The position numbers and the translations under genes are program-made. From the NCBI GenBank assembly GCA_900547305.1, contig URGH01000079.1, positions 1 to 10,141 of the forward strand: a DNA stretch of 10,141 nt, written 5' to 3'. How positions within the stretch are numbered: the first letter of the stretch is position 1; each line of letters opens with the position of its first letter. Under the pieces are notes generated by a model. It saw only the letters and a list, made by a program, of their open reading frames with translations. It did no database searches and was not told the origin of the DNA. Positions 1 to 7,530 of this stretch are shown one piece after another. The stretch is from an uncultured Oscillospiraceae bacterium. Lineage in GTDB: Bacteria; Bacillota; Clostridia; Oscillospirales; Acutalibacteraceae.

Positions 1-1352
1 AGGGCAGCCACCTTCAGGCGGAGTTTGATATATCCGATTTTGTTCATTCGGGAAAAAACACCGTAAGAATAAAGGTGAGAAAATGGTGCTCGGGCAGCTA
101 CCTTGAGGACCAGGACCAGTTCAGAATGAACGGTATTTTCCGTGATGTTTATATTCTTTCCCGCCCTGAGGGGCATATAAGGGATATTGAAATTAAAACG
201 GAGAAAAACGTAATAACCGTTAAAACCGACAGCCCTGCCGATATAGCGCTTTATGACGGGGATAAGCTTTTAGCGGAGCACAGAGCGTGCGAAAGCGCGG
301 AATTTACGGTTGAAAACCCGATATACTGGAACGCGGAAAAGCCATACCTTTATACCATTATATTTACGGCGCACGGCGAGAAAATAACCTGCCGCTCGGG
401 GCTGCGCGATATTTCGTTTTCAAAGCTCGGCGAGCTGCTTATAAACGGCGCGCCCGTAAAGCTTAAGGGGGTTAATCACCATGATACCACCCCTAACGGC
501 GGCTGGTGTATGACAGAGGCGGAAATACTAGAAGACCTGTGCCTTATGAAAAAGCTGCATATAAACGCTATACGCACCTCGCACTACCCGCCAACGCCGA
601 AATTCCTTGATTTTTGCGATGAAATGGGCTTTTATGTTATTCTGGAAACCGATATTGAGGAGCACGGAATGATACGCCGCATTGCGTCAAAGCCGGATTA
701 CGATATAGAAAACCCCGATTGGCTTACGGCAAAGCCGGAGTGGGAAAACGCGTTTATCGACCGAATGAAAAGAACGGTTGAACGGGATAAAAACCACCCG
801 TCGGTAATAATCTGGTCAATGGGTAACGAATCGGGCTTCGGGCGCAACCATATGGCTATGTATGAGTGGATAAAGCGGCGCGACCCCTCGCGACCGGTTC
901 ACAGTGAGGACGCAACGCGCCTTATGCTGCCGGAGGTCTCTACTAACCCCGAAAGGCTTAAATTTAAGAATTATATTGATATAAATTCGAGAATGTACCC
1001 CTCGCCCGCGTGGGTGGAAAATACGCGCTTGATGAAAGCGAAAAAAAGCCGCTTTTTCTTTGCGAATATTCAATGGGCTTTTGCAACGGCCCGGGTGATG
1101 TTTTTGAATATGCCGAGCTTTTTTACAAATACCCCAAGCTTATGGGCGGCTGTGTTTGGGAGTGGGCGGATCACTGCGTTATGGAAAACGGAGTGCCGAA
1201 ATACGGCGGCGATTTTCCCGGTGAGCTTACCGACGACGGCTTTTTCTGCTGTGACGGATATGTATTTCCCGACCGCACCTTCAAGGCGGGCACCTATGAG
1301 CTGTGGGCGGCGTATGTGCCGTACCGCTTTAAGGTCTCTGGGGATAAATTGA
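1..1352 (+). CDS. GH2 beta-galactosidase, N-terminal part (5' end outside window, frameshifted)
   Basis: This is the sugar-binding domain, the immunoglobulin-like domain and the first half of the TIM barrel of a LacZ-type GH2 beta-galactosidase, which hydrolyses terminal beta-galactosides. The frame is already open at base 3, so the ATG-less start lies upstream; the internal GTG at 75 falls inside a conserved stretch and is not the start. Visible GH2 marks are SYLEDQDQF followed by a GIFRDV-like segment (about 102-150), GVNHHD (about 469-486), NAIRTSHYPP (about 563-592) and WSMGNESG (about 813-836). The acid/base glutamate of the last motif is codon 828-830. Homology stops near 1018: from there to the stop at 1352 the frame is read out of phase and the residues are meaningless, while the true continuation appears in the -1 frame. 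The family is certain. Whether the break is biological or a base-calling error in an A run cannot be told from here. Confidence 0.93.
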   Translation, partial: GSHLQAEFDISDFVHSGKNTVRIKVRKWCSGSYLEDQDQFRMNGIFRDVYILSRPEGHIRDIEIKTEKNVITVKTDSPADIALYDGDKLLAEHRACESAEFTVENPIYWNAEKPYLYTIIFTAHGEKITCRSGLRDISFSKLGELLINGAPVKLKGVNHHDTTPNGGWCMTEAEILEDLCLMKKLHINAIRTSHYPPTPKFLDFCDEMGFYVILETDIEEHGMIRRIASKPDYDIENPDWLTAKPEWENAFIDRMKRTVERDKNHPSVIIWSMGNESGFGRNHMAMYEWIKRRDPSRPVHSEDATRLMLPEVSTNPERLKFKNYIDINSRMYPSPAWVENTRLMKAKKSRFFFANIQWAFATARVMFLNMPSFFTNTPSLWAAVFGSGRITALWKTECRNTAAIFPVSLPTTAFSAVTDMYFPTAPSRRAPMSCGRRMCRTALRSLGIN

Positions 1353-2479
1353 CCGTTACAAACAGGTTTGATTTTACCGATTTATCGGAATATAAATTCA
1401 GGTATGTAATAAAGCTTGACGGTGAAACGCTGGAGGAGGATACTGTGAATATATCTGCCGCACCGCACTGCACGGCGGATATAAAGCTTAAGCACCGCCT
1501 GCCCGATAAATGCCGCTACGGCTGCTTTGCCGTGCTTTATATGCTGGATAACGGCGGCGGGGTGATGTCCTGGCTTGAAACGGAAATACCCTGCCTGCAA
1601 ATTACGGAAAAGAGGGAATACGGCGGCGCGCGGCTTTCAGAGGATGAATTTTTCATTTACGCGGCGGGAGAAAATTTCAACTACACGCTGGATAAACAGA
1701 CAGGAAATTTCACAAGCCTTGTGTTTTGCGGCAGGGAGCTTATATGCGAGCCGGTTGCTTTCAGCCTTTACCGCGCGCCTATGGGGCACGACCTGCCTAT
1801 GATACCCAAATGGCTTAAAAAGAATGAATGGCAGGGCGAAAACCTTGACGTAATGTTTACCCACATTTACAGTACCAATATATCGGGCGGGTGCATTACC
1901 GTAAAGGGCAGCCTTGCAGGTGTATCGCGCGTGCCGATTTTCAGGTTTACGCTAAAAATTTCGGTTTCAAATACGGGTGCAATAGAATACTGCCTGGACG
2001 GAAATGTGCGCGAGGGTGCGGTGTGGCTGCCGCGGCTGGGGCTGCTTTTCGTTATGCCGAAAAACGCCGAAAGCTTTAGCTATTTCGGCGCGGGACCAAT
2101 GGAGAGCTACTGCGATATGAAAAACCACGCGCTGACCGACCTGCACACAAGCGACGCGGACCGTGAGTATGTTCCTTATATTTACCCGCAGGATTACGGC
2201 AATCATACCAATGTGCGTATGCTGAGCCTCAGTAACGGCGTTACGTTTGAGAGCAACACAAGGTTTGATATGAGCGTGCGCCACCATTCAGATGAGGCGC
2301 TGTTAAAAGCCACGCATATAAACGAGCTTGAACGCTCGGAAAAGACCTATGTGCATATAGATTACAAAATGTCGGGTATAGGCTCGCACGGCTGCGGCCC
2401 GGAGCTTAAGGAGTGCTACAGACTGAACGAAAAGGATATACACTTTGTTTTCAGCCTGACGCCGCAGAAAAACGGCTGA
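1010..2479 (+). CDS. GH2 beta-galactosidase, C-terminal part (continuation after frameshift)
   Basis: This frame carries the rest of the same beta-galactosidase. The catalytic nucleophile is the glutamate of LCEYSMG, codon 1064-1066, followed by VWEWADH, which closes the GH2 barrel. After that come a beta-sandwich linker and the small-chain (Bgal_small) domain, recognisable by FGAGPMESYCD (about 2087-2119), YPQDYGNHTNVR (about 2182-2217) and a C-terminal GCGP segment (about 2392-2403). The GTG at 1010 is only the first formal start in this frame; it has no ribosome binding site and lies inside the barrel, so it is not a real gene start. Both parts together give about 826 codons in the window. 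With the missing N-terminus this suggests the roughly 1000-residue length of LacZ-type enzymes. This part alone lacks the acid/base glutamate, so it should be inactive unless joined to the upstream part by slippage. The stop at 2477-2479 is 16 nt before the next gene. Confidence 0.93.
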   Translation: MGGKYALDESEKKPLFLCEYSMGFCNGPGDVFEYAELFYKYPKLMGGCVWEWADHCVMENGVPKYGGDFPGELTDDGFFCCDGYVFPDRTFKAGTYELWAAYVPYRFKVSGDKLTVTNRFDFTDLSEYKFRYVIKLDGETLEEDTVNISAAPHCTADIKLKHRLPDKCRYGCFAVLYMLDNGGGVMSWLETEIPCLQITEKREYGGARLSEDEFFIYAAGENFNYTLDKQTGNFTSLVFCGRELICEPVAFSLYRAPMGHDLPMIPKWLKKNEWQGENLDVMFTHIYSTNISGGCITVKGSLAGVSRVPIFRFTLKISVSNTGAIEYCLDGNVREGAVWLPRLGLLFVMPKNAESFSYFGAGPMESYCDMKNHALTDLHTSDADREYVPYIYPQDYGNHTNVRMLSLSNGVTFESNTRFDMSVRHHSDEALLKATHINELERSEKTYVHIDYKMSGIGSHGCGPELKECYRLNEKDIHFVFSLTPQKNG

Positions 2480-2481
2480 TA

Positions 2482-2490
2482 AAGGAGAGG
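2482..2490 (+). promoter_or_regulatory. Ribosome binding site of the GH123-like gene
   Basis: AAGGAGAGG sits five bases before the ATG at 2496. It is a strong Shine-Dalgarno sequence placed between the beta-galactosidase stop and the next start. It supports the ATG at 2496 and tight operon organisation. Confidence 0.85.
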
Positions 2491-2495
2491 AAAAA

Positions 2496-4055
2496 ATGCA
2501 GATAAAGGCATACGGGGCAGACAGCTGGCTGTTTCCGAACAGCTGCGGCGGCGCCGACAAGGCAGAGCTGCACACGGCAAGAAATTCTTATGCAAATGTG
2601 CAGCTTAAGGTTGTAAATTTGAAAAAAAGCGCTGCTTGGTCGCTCGAATTTGAGGGAAACGCTTTTAAGGATATAAGGCTTTACCGCCTTTTAAGGGTCA
2701 CGGTAAACCGCAATTCCGACTTTTTTGAGCCGCTGGATACTAAAAGCAGAACACGCGCCGAGCTGGAAAAATATTTTACCAAAAAAGCTCCGTTTGAGGT
2801 TTACGATCCATTAGAGCCGATTGAGGGCAAAACGGTTGAGCTGCCGGGGGATGCGCTGTATTTGAGCGTTAAAATACCCGCTGATACCGCTCCCGGCTGC
2901 TATAAGGGCGTTTTCAGGCTTTTTGACGGCACCGAAACGGCGGAGCTGCCTGTTGAAATAAAGGTTTACGGCGCTGCCGTGCCGACTGAGCGGCGGCTTA
3001 ATATGGCTAACTGGACAGAGCCCTCCCCCGCGGCATACGGTGCGGCGGATAACCCCGATAAAATGCGGGAAACAAGGGAAAAAATTGCGCTTTTGGGGCG
3101 GCACGCGGGGCAAAACTGCATTTTTGTTTCAACTTCGTTTTTCAAATGCAAAAAAACAGGCGACGAGTATATTTACGATTTTTCCGAGGTGGAAAATTAT
3201 GTTGAAAAGCTTTTGAAAATGGGTTACAGCCGCATTGAGGCGGCACACGTTGACAGCATATACCGCCGCTTAGCAGAGCCGACGGAGCAAATGCCGGCTG
3301 AAACCGATACGGGAATTTTCCGCATAAAGGAATTTCTTACACAGTGGTATGAATTTTTAAGCAGCCGCGGCTGGAAAAATATAACGCTGCAGCACATAGG
3401 CGATGAGCCGAAGGACGTCACAGTAGAGCGCTATGCAAGGCTTTCCGCCGCCGTAAAGGAAATAATGCCGGATATTACAACGGTGGACGCGGTTTTAACC
3501 CCCGCCGCCTGCAAATATGTTGATATTCCGGTGCTTTTAACAAGGCATTACCAGCTGCACAAAAAGGAATACGACAGGGAAATTTCGGGCAAGGAGGTAT
3601 GGTTTTACACCTGCTGCTGGCCTACGGCGCCCTATCTTAACCGATTTTTGGATATGCCGCTTATTTCGGCAAGGCTGATACACTGGCTTAATTATAAGCT
3701 CGGTATGAACGGCTATCTGCACTGGGGCTTCTGCTCGCAGGCGAAAAACCAGGACGTTTATAAGGAACCCTCTGTTCCGTTTAAAATAATGGGCGTTCCC
3801 GAAAGCCGCGAGTATCTTCCCGCGGGGGATACAAATATAGTTTACCCCACGCAAAACGGGCCGCTTGGCAGTGCAAGGCTTGAAATGATGCGCGCGGGCG
3901 CTGAGGATTACGAGCTGCTTTGCGGGCTTGATAAGGCTGCCGCTGCCGCGCTTACCGATAAGCTTATAAACGCCGACTGGTGCGCAAAAACCGACACGGC
4001 GGGATTTGAAAAGGTGCATATAAAATTACTGGAGGCATGCGGGAATAATGAATGA
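2496..4055 (+). CDS. GH123-like / DUF4091 glycoside hydrolase candidate
   Basis: A 519-residue protein with the layout of DUF4091/GH123 proteins. An N-terminal beta-sandwich spans roughly residues 1-155 and ends with the typical ADTAPGCYKG-type segment. A TIM barrel follows from about 165 to 450, then the family tail with SARLEMMRAGAEDYELL at about 459-475. HIGDEP places an Asp-Glu pair at residues 303-304. In characterised GH123 N-acetyl-beta-galactosaminidases an adjacent Asp-Glu pair performs substrate-assisted hydrolysis, so this pair is the likely catalytic site. WFYTCC (about 369-374) and YLHWGFC are further family-like barrel strands. There is no signal peptide, so it should be cytoplasmic. 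It lies 16 nt after the beta-galactosidase and overlaps the next gene by 8 nt. I infer a glycosidase acting on a GalNAc-type sugar or a related glycan; the exact substrate is unknown, and many DUF4091 proteins are untested. Confidence 0.82.
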   Translation: MQIKAYGADSWLFPNSCGGADKAELHTARNSYANVQLKVVNLKKSAAWSLEFEGNAFKDIRLYRLLRVTVNRNSDFFEPLDTKSRTRAELEKYFTKKAPFEVYDPLEPIEGKTVELPGDALYLSVKIPADTAPGCYKGVFRLFDGTETAELPVEIKVYGAAVPTERRLNMANWTEPSPAAYGAADNPDKMRETREKIALLGRHAGQNCIFVSTSFFKCKKTGDEYIYDFSEVENYVEKLLKMGYSRIEAAHVDSIYRRLAEPTEQMPAETDTGIFRIKEFLTQWYEFLSSRGWKNITLQHIGDEPKDVTVERYARLSAAVKEIMPDITTVDAVLTPAACKYVDIPVLLTRHYQLHKKEYDREISGKEVWFYTCCWPTAPYLNRFLDMPLISARLIHWLNYKLGMNGYLHWGFCSQAKNQDVYKEPSVPFKIMGVPESREYLPAGDTNIVYPTQNGPLGSARLEMMRAGAEDYELLCGLDKAAAAALTDKLINADWCAKTDTAGFEKVHIKLLEACGNNE

Positions 4056-6036
4056 GCTTAAATTTACCGATATAGAGCTTAACGCGGCGGCGCTGGGGGA
4101 GGAAACCGATTACCCCGATTTATCGCTTAAAAAGGACGTTCACTCCGGCTTAAAGGGTGAAAGCCTGCCCGAAAAAATATATTTCGGGTATGGGGCGGTA
4201 AATAATATACTGCCGTATAAGCTAAGGGAATCATATGACCGAGATAAAAAGCCGCGCAGGGTAAAAGCGGCAATTCTTGAAAACGACAGATTAAAGGCTG
4301 TGTTTTTAACCGAATACGGCTGCCGCCTTTGGTCGCTTTATGATAAAGTCGAAAAAAAGGAGCTGCTCTACCATAACCCGGTATTGCAGTTTGGAAATCT
4401 GGCGGTGCGCGACGCGTGGTTTTCGGGCGGCGTTGAGTGGAATATAGGCTTTATAGGCCACACGCCCTTTACAACCGAAAAAATGTTCTGCGAAAGGGTG
4501 ACCGACCGCGATACCGGAAACCCCGTTTTGCGTTTTTATGAATTTGAGCGCATAAGGGGCGTGGTGTACGAGGTTGACGCCTATTTATCCGATGAATACG
4601 GTCAGCTTATGATACGCGTAAGAATAAATAACTGCCACAGCAGGGAAATACCTATGTATTGGTGGTCGAACATAGCGGTGCCCGAAACGGTGGATACAAG
4701 AATAATAGTAGACGCCGACTCAGCCTACACGCACGATTATGTAAACGGGCTTAAGGTAGTGGGTATGCCCTATTACGAAAATACCGATATAAGCTATACC
4801 TGTATGCAGCAAAACGCCGCGGATTTCTTTTTCAGGGTGCCTGATGACCGCCGCAAATTTATTGCCGCGCTGAACGGCGAGGGCGTGGGGCTTGCCCAAA
4901 CCTCTACCGCACGGCTTCGCGGCAGAAAGCTTTTCCGCTGGGGAATGGGCAGAGGCGGCAGAAAATGGCAGAGCTTTCTTTCAAAGCCGGCGCTGCCCTA
5001 CCTTGAAATTCAGGCGGGGCTTGCAAGAACCCAGTGCGAGTGCATACCTATGCCCGCAAACTCCGTGTGGGAATGGATAGAGGCATACGGAATTATGAAA
5101 GCCGACCCGCAGGCGGTGCACGGGGACGATTGGGCGGCTGCCGTAAATGATGTCAGGGAGCGGCTTATACCGCAGGAGTACTTAGATGCAGAGCTTAAAA
5201 GAACTGCCGCAAGCATTGTGGGTGTGCCCGGTGAGCGGCTGCAAAACGGCAGCGGCTGGGGGTATGTTGAGGCGATAAGGCGTGCCGAATGTGGAAAATC
5301 GCCGCTTTGCAGCGAGATAACGTTTGGCAGGGAAAGCATTACCGAGGAAGAAAAGCCGTGGCTGGAGCTTGTTGAAAACGGCGCCTTCTGCGAGCCGCAG
5401 GACCCGAAGAAATGCGGATTTATGATACAAAAGGATTATATACCGCTGCTTGAAAAAGCAATTGCGCAAAATGACAGCTGGTTTGCGCGTATGCATTTAG
5501 GGCTGTGCCTTTTCGGAAACGGCGAGAGGGAAAAAGCGCGCGAGCAGCTTATAAAATCAATTGATTTGAAGAAGAACGCGTTTGCGCTCAGCGCGGTTTC
5601 TTATATTGATGAAGCCGCAGGGGAGGTTGCCTCTGCAATAAAATATGCGGGCGAGGCTTTTGCGCTTGACAGCGGCTCATACGGGCTTTTAAAGCACTAT
5701 ATGGCGCTGCTTAACGCAAATGACCGCTTTGAAGAAATACTCAGAGTATACGCCGCGCTTTCTGAGGAGCTGCGGGAAAACGGGAGAATAAAATATTACC
5801 GCATTTCCGCCTTGGTGGGGCTTGGCAGAATCGACGAGGCAGGGGAGCTTATAGCCCGCCCGTTTGAAATTGCCGATTTGCGCGAGGGCGAGGTATCGCT
5901 TTACAAGCTGTGGAACAGTTATTGCATAAAGCGCTTAAAGCCGGGCGAGGTTCCCGAGGGGGAAAGCGCCGAGGAATACATAAAGAAAAATTACATTGCG
6001 CCGGCGTGGATGTATTTTAATATGTCCGATAAGTGA
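4048..6036 (+). CDS. DUF5107 domain protein with TPR-like C-terminus
   Basis: A 662-residue protein. Residues about 60-350 match what I know of DUF5107: LPYKLRESYDR, then AAILENDRLKAVFL and GCRLWSLYDK, a core RDAWFSGGVEWN at residues 121-132 followed by IGFIGHTP, and PVLRFYEFERIRG. This part is expected to form a galactose-mutarotase-like beta-sandwich that binds or modifies carbohydrate. Residues about 465-640 are helical, with repeats of the form 'FARMHLGLCLFGNGEREKA', which suggests tetratricopeptide repeats for protein contacts. There is no signal peptide or membrane segment. The start ATG at 4048 overlaps the previous stop by 8 nt, and GGAGG at 4031-4035 lies 12 nt upstream. The only ATG nearer to it, at 4037, runs straight into a stop. 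DUF5107 has no settled biochemical role to my knowledge. The operon points to sugar handling, perhaps as a scaffold or an accessory enzyme for the neighbouring hydrolases. Confidence 0.82.
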   Translation: MNELKFTDIELNAAALGEETDYPDLSLKKDVHSGLKGESLPEKIYFGYGAVNNILPYKLRESYDRDKKPRRVKAAILENDRLKAVFLTEYGCRLWSLYDKVEKKELLYHNPVLQFGNLAVRDAWFSGGVEWNIGFIGHTPFTTEKMFCERVTDRDTGNPVLRFYEFERIRGVVYEVDAYLSDEYGQLMIRVRINNCHSREIPMYWWSNIAVPETVDTRIIVDADSAYTHDYVNGLKVVGMPYYENTDISYTCMQQNAADFFFRVPDDRRKFIAALNGEGVGLAQTSTARLRGRKLFRWGMGRGGRKWQSFLSKPALPYLEIQAGLARTQCECIPMPANSVWEWIEAYGIMKADPQAVHGDDWAAAVNDVRERLIPQEYLDAELKRTAASIVGVPGERLQNGSGWGYVEAIRRAECGKSPLCSEITFGRESITEEEKPWLELVENGAFCEPQDPKKCGFMIQKDYIPLLEKAIAQNDSWFARMHLGLCLFGNGEREKAREQLIKSIDLKKNAFALSAVSYIDEAAGEVASAIKYAGEAFALDSGSYGLLKHYMALLNANDRFEEILRVYAALSEELRENGRIKYYRISALVGLGRIDEAGELIARPFEIADLREGEVSLYKLWNSYCIKRLKPGEVPEGESAEEYIKKNYIAPAWMYFNMSDK

Positions 6037-6046
6037 ATTTTAAAAC

Positions 6047-6052
6047 GGGGTG
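6047..6052 (+). promoter_or_regulatory. Ribosome binding site deciding the start of the fourth operon gene
   Basis: GGGGTG resembles the core of GGAGGTG and ends six bases before the ATG at 6059. It covers the in-frame GTG at 6050, so that GTG cannot be the start; ATG 6059 is preferred. Confidence 0.65.
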
Positions 6053-6058
6053 TTACTG

Positions 6059-7471
6059 ATGTATAAGGATATAAAAAAGCCGTTTATTGCGGGGAATTAC
6101 TCTGCCGACAGCCGATACCGCGATTACCGCTATTTATCTGATGATGTTACGGTGCTAAAAAACCCGCATAAGGGCTGGTATTGGCACTATATAGATAACG
6201 GCTGCCGCCGCGCGGAGTACCGCGACGGAACTAAGGGCGATACTATGACCGATTTCCCCGGACTTAACCACCTTTACCTGCGTATAGATTGGTCTGATAT
6301 AGAAAAAACCGAGGGTGTGTATGACTGGGCGTATATTGACCGAATTATGGAGGAATACGGCAATATAGGCTACACCTTTTCTTTCAGGCTTTGCACCTTT
6401 GAGTGCTCTGAGGTAATAAAATTCGCAACGCCCGAATGGGTAAGGGAAAGTGGTGCTGACGGTTGGTTTTGCAGCAACGGCAGCTGGCAGCCGGATTACG
6501 GCAACCCTGTTTTTCTTGAAAAGTTAGAGCGCTTTATGGCAGAATACGGCAGAAAATTCAACGGCGACAGCCGTGTGGAATTTATAGATGTGGGCACCTA
6601 CGGCACATGGGGCGAGGGGCATACCGAGTGGTGCACCGATAATCATTTTTCGCTTGAAACGGTAAGGCGCCACATTGACTTGCACTTAAAGTATTTTCCC
6701 GATACATATATACTTGTAAACGATGATATGATAAACGCGCTTGATACTACCGACGGCAGCGAGCGGAAATATCTTATGGATTACTGTGCCGGAAAAGGGT
6801 TAGGTCTTAGGGACGATTCGGTTTTGTACTCGGGCTATGCCGATTGCGGGCTGTACGGCTATGATACTATGCGCACGCCGTTTATGTATGACGCGTTTTA
6901 TAAGAACGCTCCGGTTGATTTGGAGCTTGAGCATTTCAGGCACTATTCCGCCGCCCCCGCGCGCTTTAAGGACGGCTACCCGGTTTACGAGGCGCTGCGG
7001 TTATCACACGCAACGTTTTGCGGCTTTCACGGCTATCCGCGGCAGTTTCTTGAAAAATACCCCTATTTTGCCGACCGCATTGCAAACAAGCTGGGGTACT
7101 GGTATTTTATTAACGGCGCGGTAATACCCGAGTGTGTATCCGGGTTGCCGACCGTAATGCGCGTATGGATAGAAAACAAGGGCTTTTGCAAGGCATATTA
7201 CCCTTATACCGTAAAGCTTAAGCTTGTGGGCGCGGGCGGTGCGGAGTACACCGTGTTTGAGGAAACGGGTACAAATCTTCGCTGGCAGGCGGAAACGGTT
7301 ACCGAGGAAAGCTTTAAGCTGAATTTAAAAAATGTACCTGCTGGTGAATACACGCTTTGTATAGGAATGTTTGAAAAGGAAAAGCCCATAAGGTTAGGCT
7401 TTAAAAGGGCTTGCGCCGAACCTGACGGCTTTTACGGCTTTGATACCGTAAGGGTTACCGGAGCAGAATGA
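6059..7471 (+). CDS. TIM-barrel carbohydrate-active protein, DUF4832-like
   Basis: A 470-residue protein from the ATG at 6059, with no signal peptide. Near the N-terminus NPHKGWYWHY (from residue 35) resembles the NPxRGF-type opening of DUF4874/DUF4832 proteins. It is followed by HLYLRIDWSDIEKTEGVYDW, a strand-loop pattern seen in clan GH-A-type barrels. GTYGTWGEGH places a glutamate at residue 186, in the position where an acid/base residue often sits. LELEH around residues 288-292 offers further carboxylates, but no second catalytic residue is clear. From about residue 350 the protein becomes a beta-sandwich with MRVWIENKGFCKAYYPY and VPAGEYTLCIGM, as in the DUF4832 C-terminal domain. It starts 22 nt after the DUF5107 gene and ends the operon. 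I infer a cytoplasmic glycosidase or glycan-binding protein. The DUF assignment is from memory and moderate in strength; GH42- or GH5-like relatives are alternatives. Confidence 0.6.
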   Translation: MYKDIKKPFIAGNYSADSRYRDYRYLSDDVTVLKNPHKGWYWHYIDNGCRRAEYRDGTKGDTMTDFPGLNHLYLRIDWSDIEKTEGVYDWAYIDRIMEEYGNIGYTFSFRLCTFECSEVIKFATPEWVRESGADGWFCSNGSWQPDYGNPVFLEKLERFMAEYGRKFNGDSRVEFIDVGTYGTWGEGHTEWCTDNHFSLETVRRHIDLHLKYFPDTYILVNDDMINALDTTDGSERKYLMDYCAGKGLGLRDDSVLYSGYADCGLYGYDTMRTPFMYDAFYKNAPVDLELEHFRHYSAAPARFKDGYPVYEALRLSHATFCGFHGYPRQFLEKYPYFADRIANKLGYWYFINGAVIPECVSGLPTVMRVWIENKGFCKAYYPYTVKLKLVGAGGAEYTVFEETGTNLRWQAETVTEESFKLNLKNVPAGEYTLCIGMFEKEKPIRLGFKRACAEPDGFYGFDTVRVTGAE

Positions 7472-7479
7472 AATATCGG

Positions 7480-7523
7480 CTGTTTATCCGCCCTATTTTC
7501 GTTCTGTCGGGCAGCATAAACAG
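7480..7523. repeat. Imperfect inverted repeat after the operon
   Basis: CTGTTTAT at 7480-7487 is exactly complementary to ATAAACAG at 7516-7523. Inside it GCCC (7490-7493) can pair with GGGC (7509-7512). The result is a two-part stem with a 15-nt loop that starts nine bases after the last operon stop. No T run follows, so it is not a standard intrinsic terminator. It could help end transcription with Rho, protect the mRNA 3' end, or be a relic of an inserted sequence. Confidence 0.45.
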
Positions 7524-7530
7524 ATTATAG

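Noticed and set aside
816..1073. An 85-codon minus-strand frame over the beta-galactosidase frameshift
   Set aside because: It is antisense to conserved GH2 barrel sequence on both sides and has no independent coding signs.
1637..2287. Several 75-106-codon frames on both strands within the beta-galactosidase small-chain region
   Set aside because: The plus-strand frame carries clear GH2 motifs throughout; the others have no start signals.
3537..4019. A 160-codon open frame on the minus strand
   Set aside because: It lies wholly inside the GH123-like gene, has no ribosome binding site, and its residues show no domain-like pattern; it is a shadow of the plus-strand codons.
6837..7124. A 95-codon plus-strand frame inside the TIM-barrel gene
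   Set aside because: It overlaps a well-supported gene in another frame and has arginine- and threonine-rich, low-sense composition.
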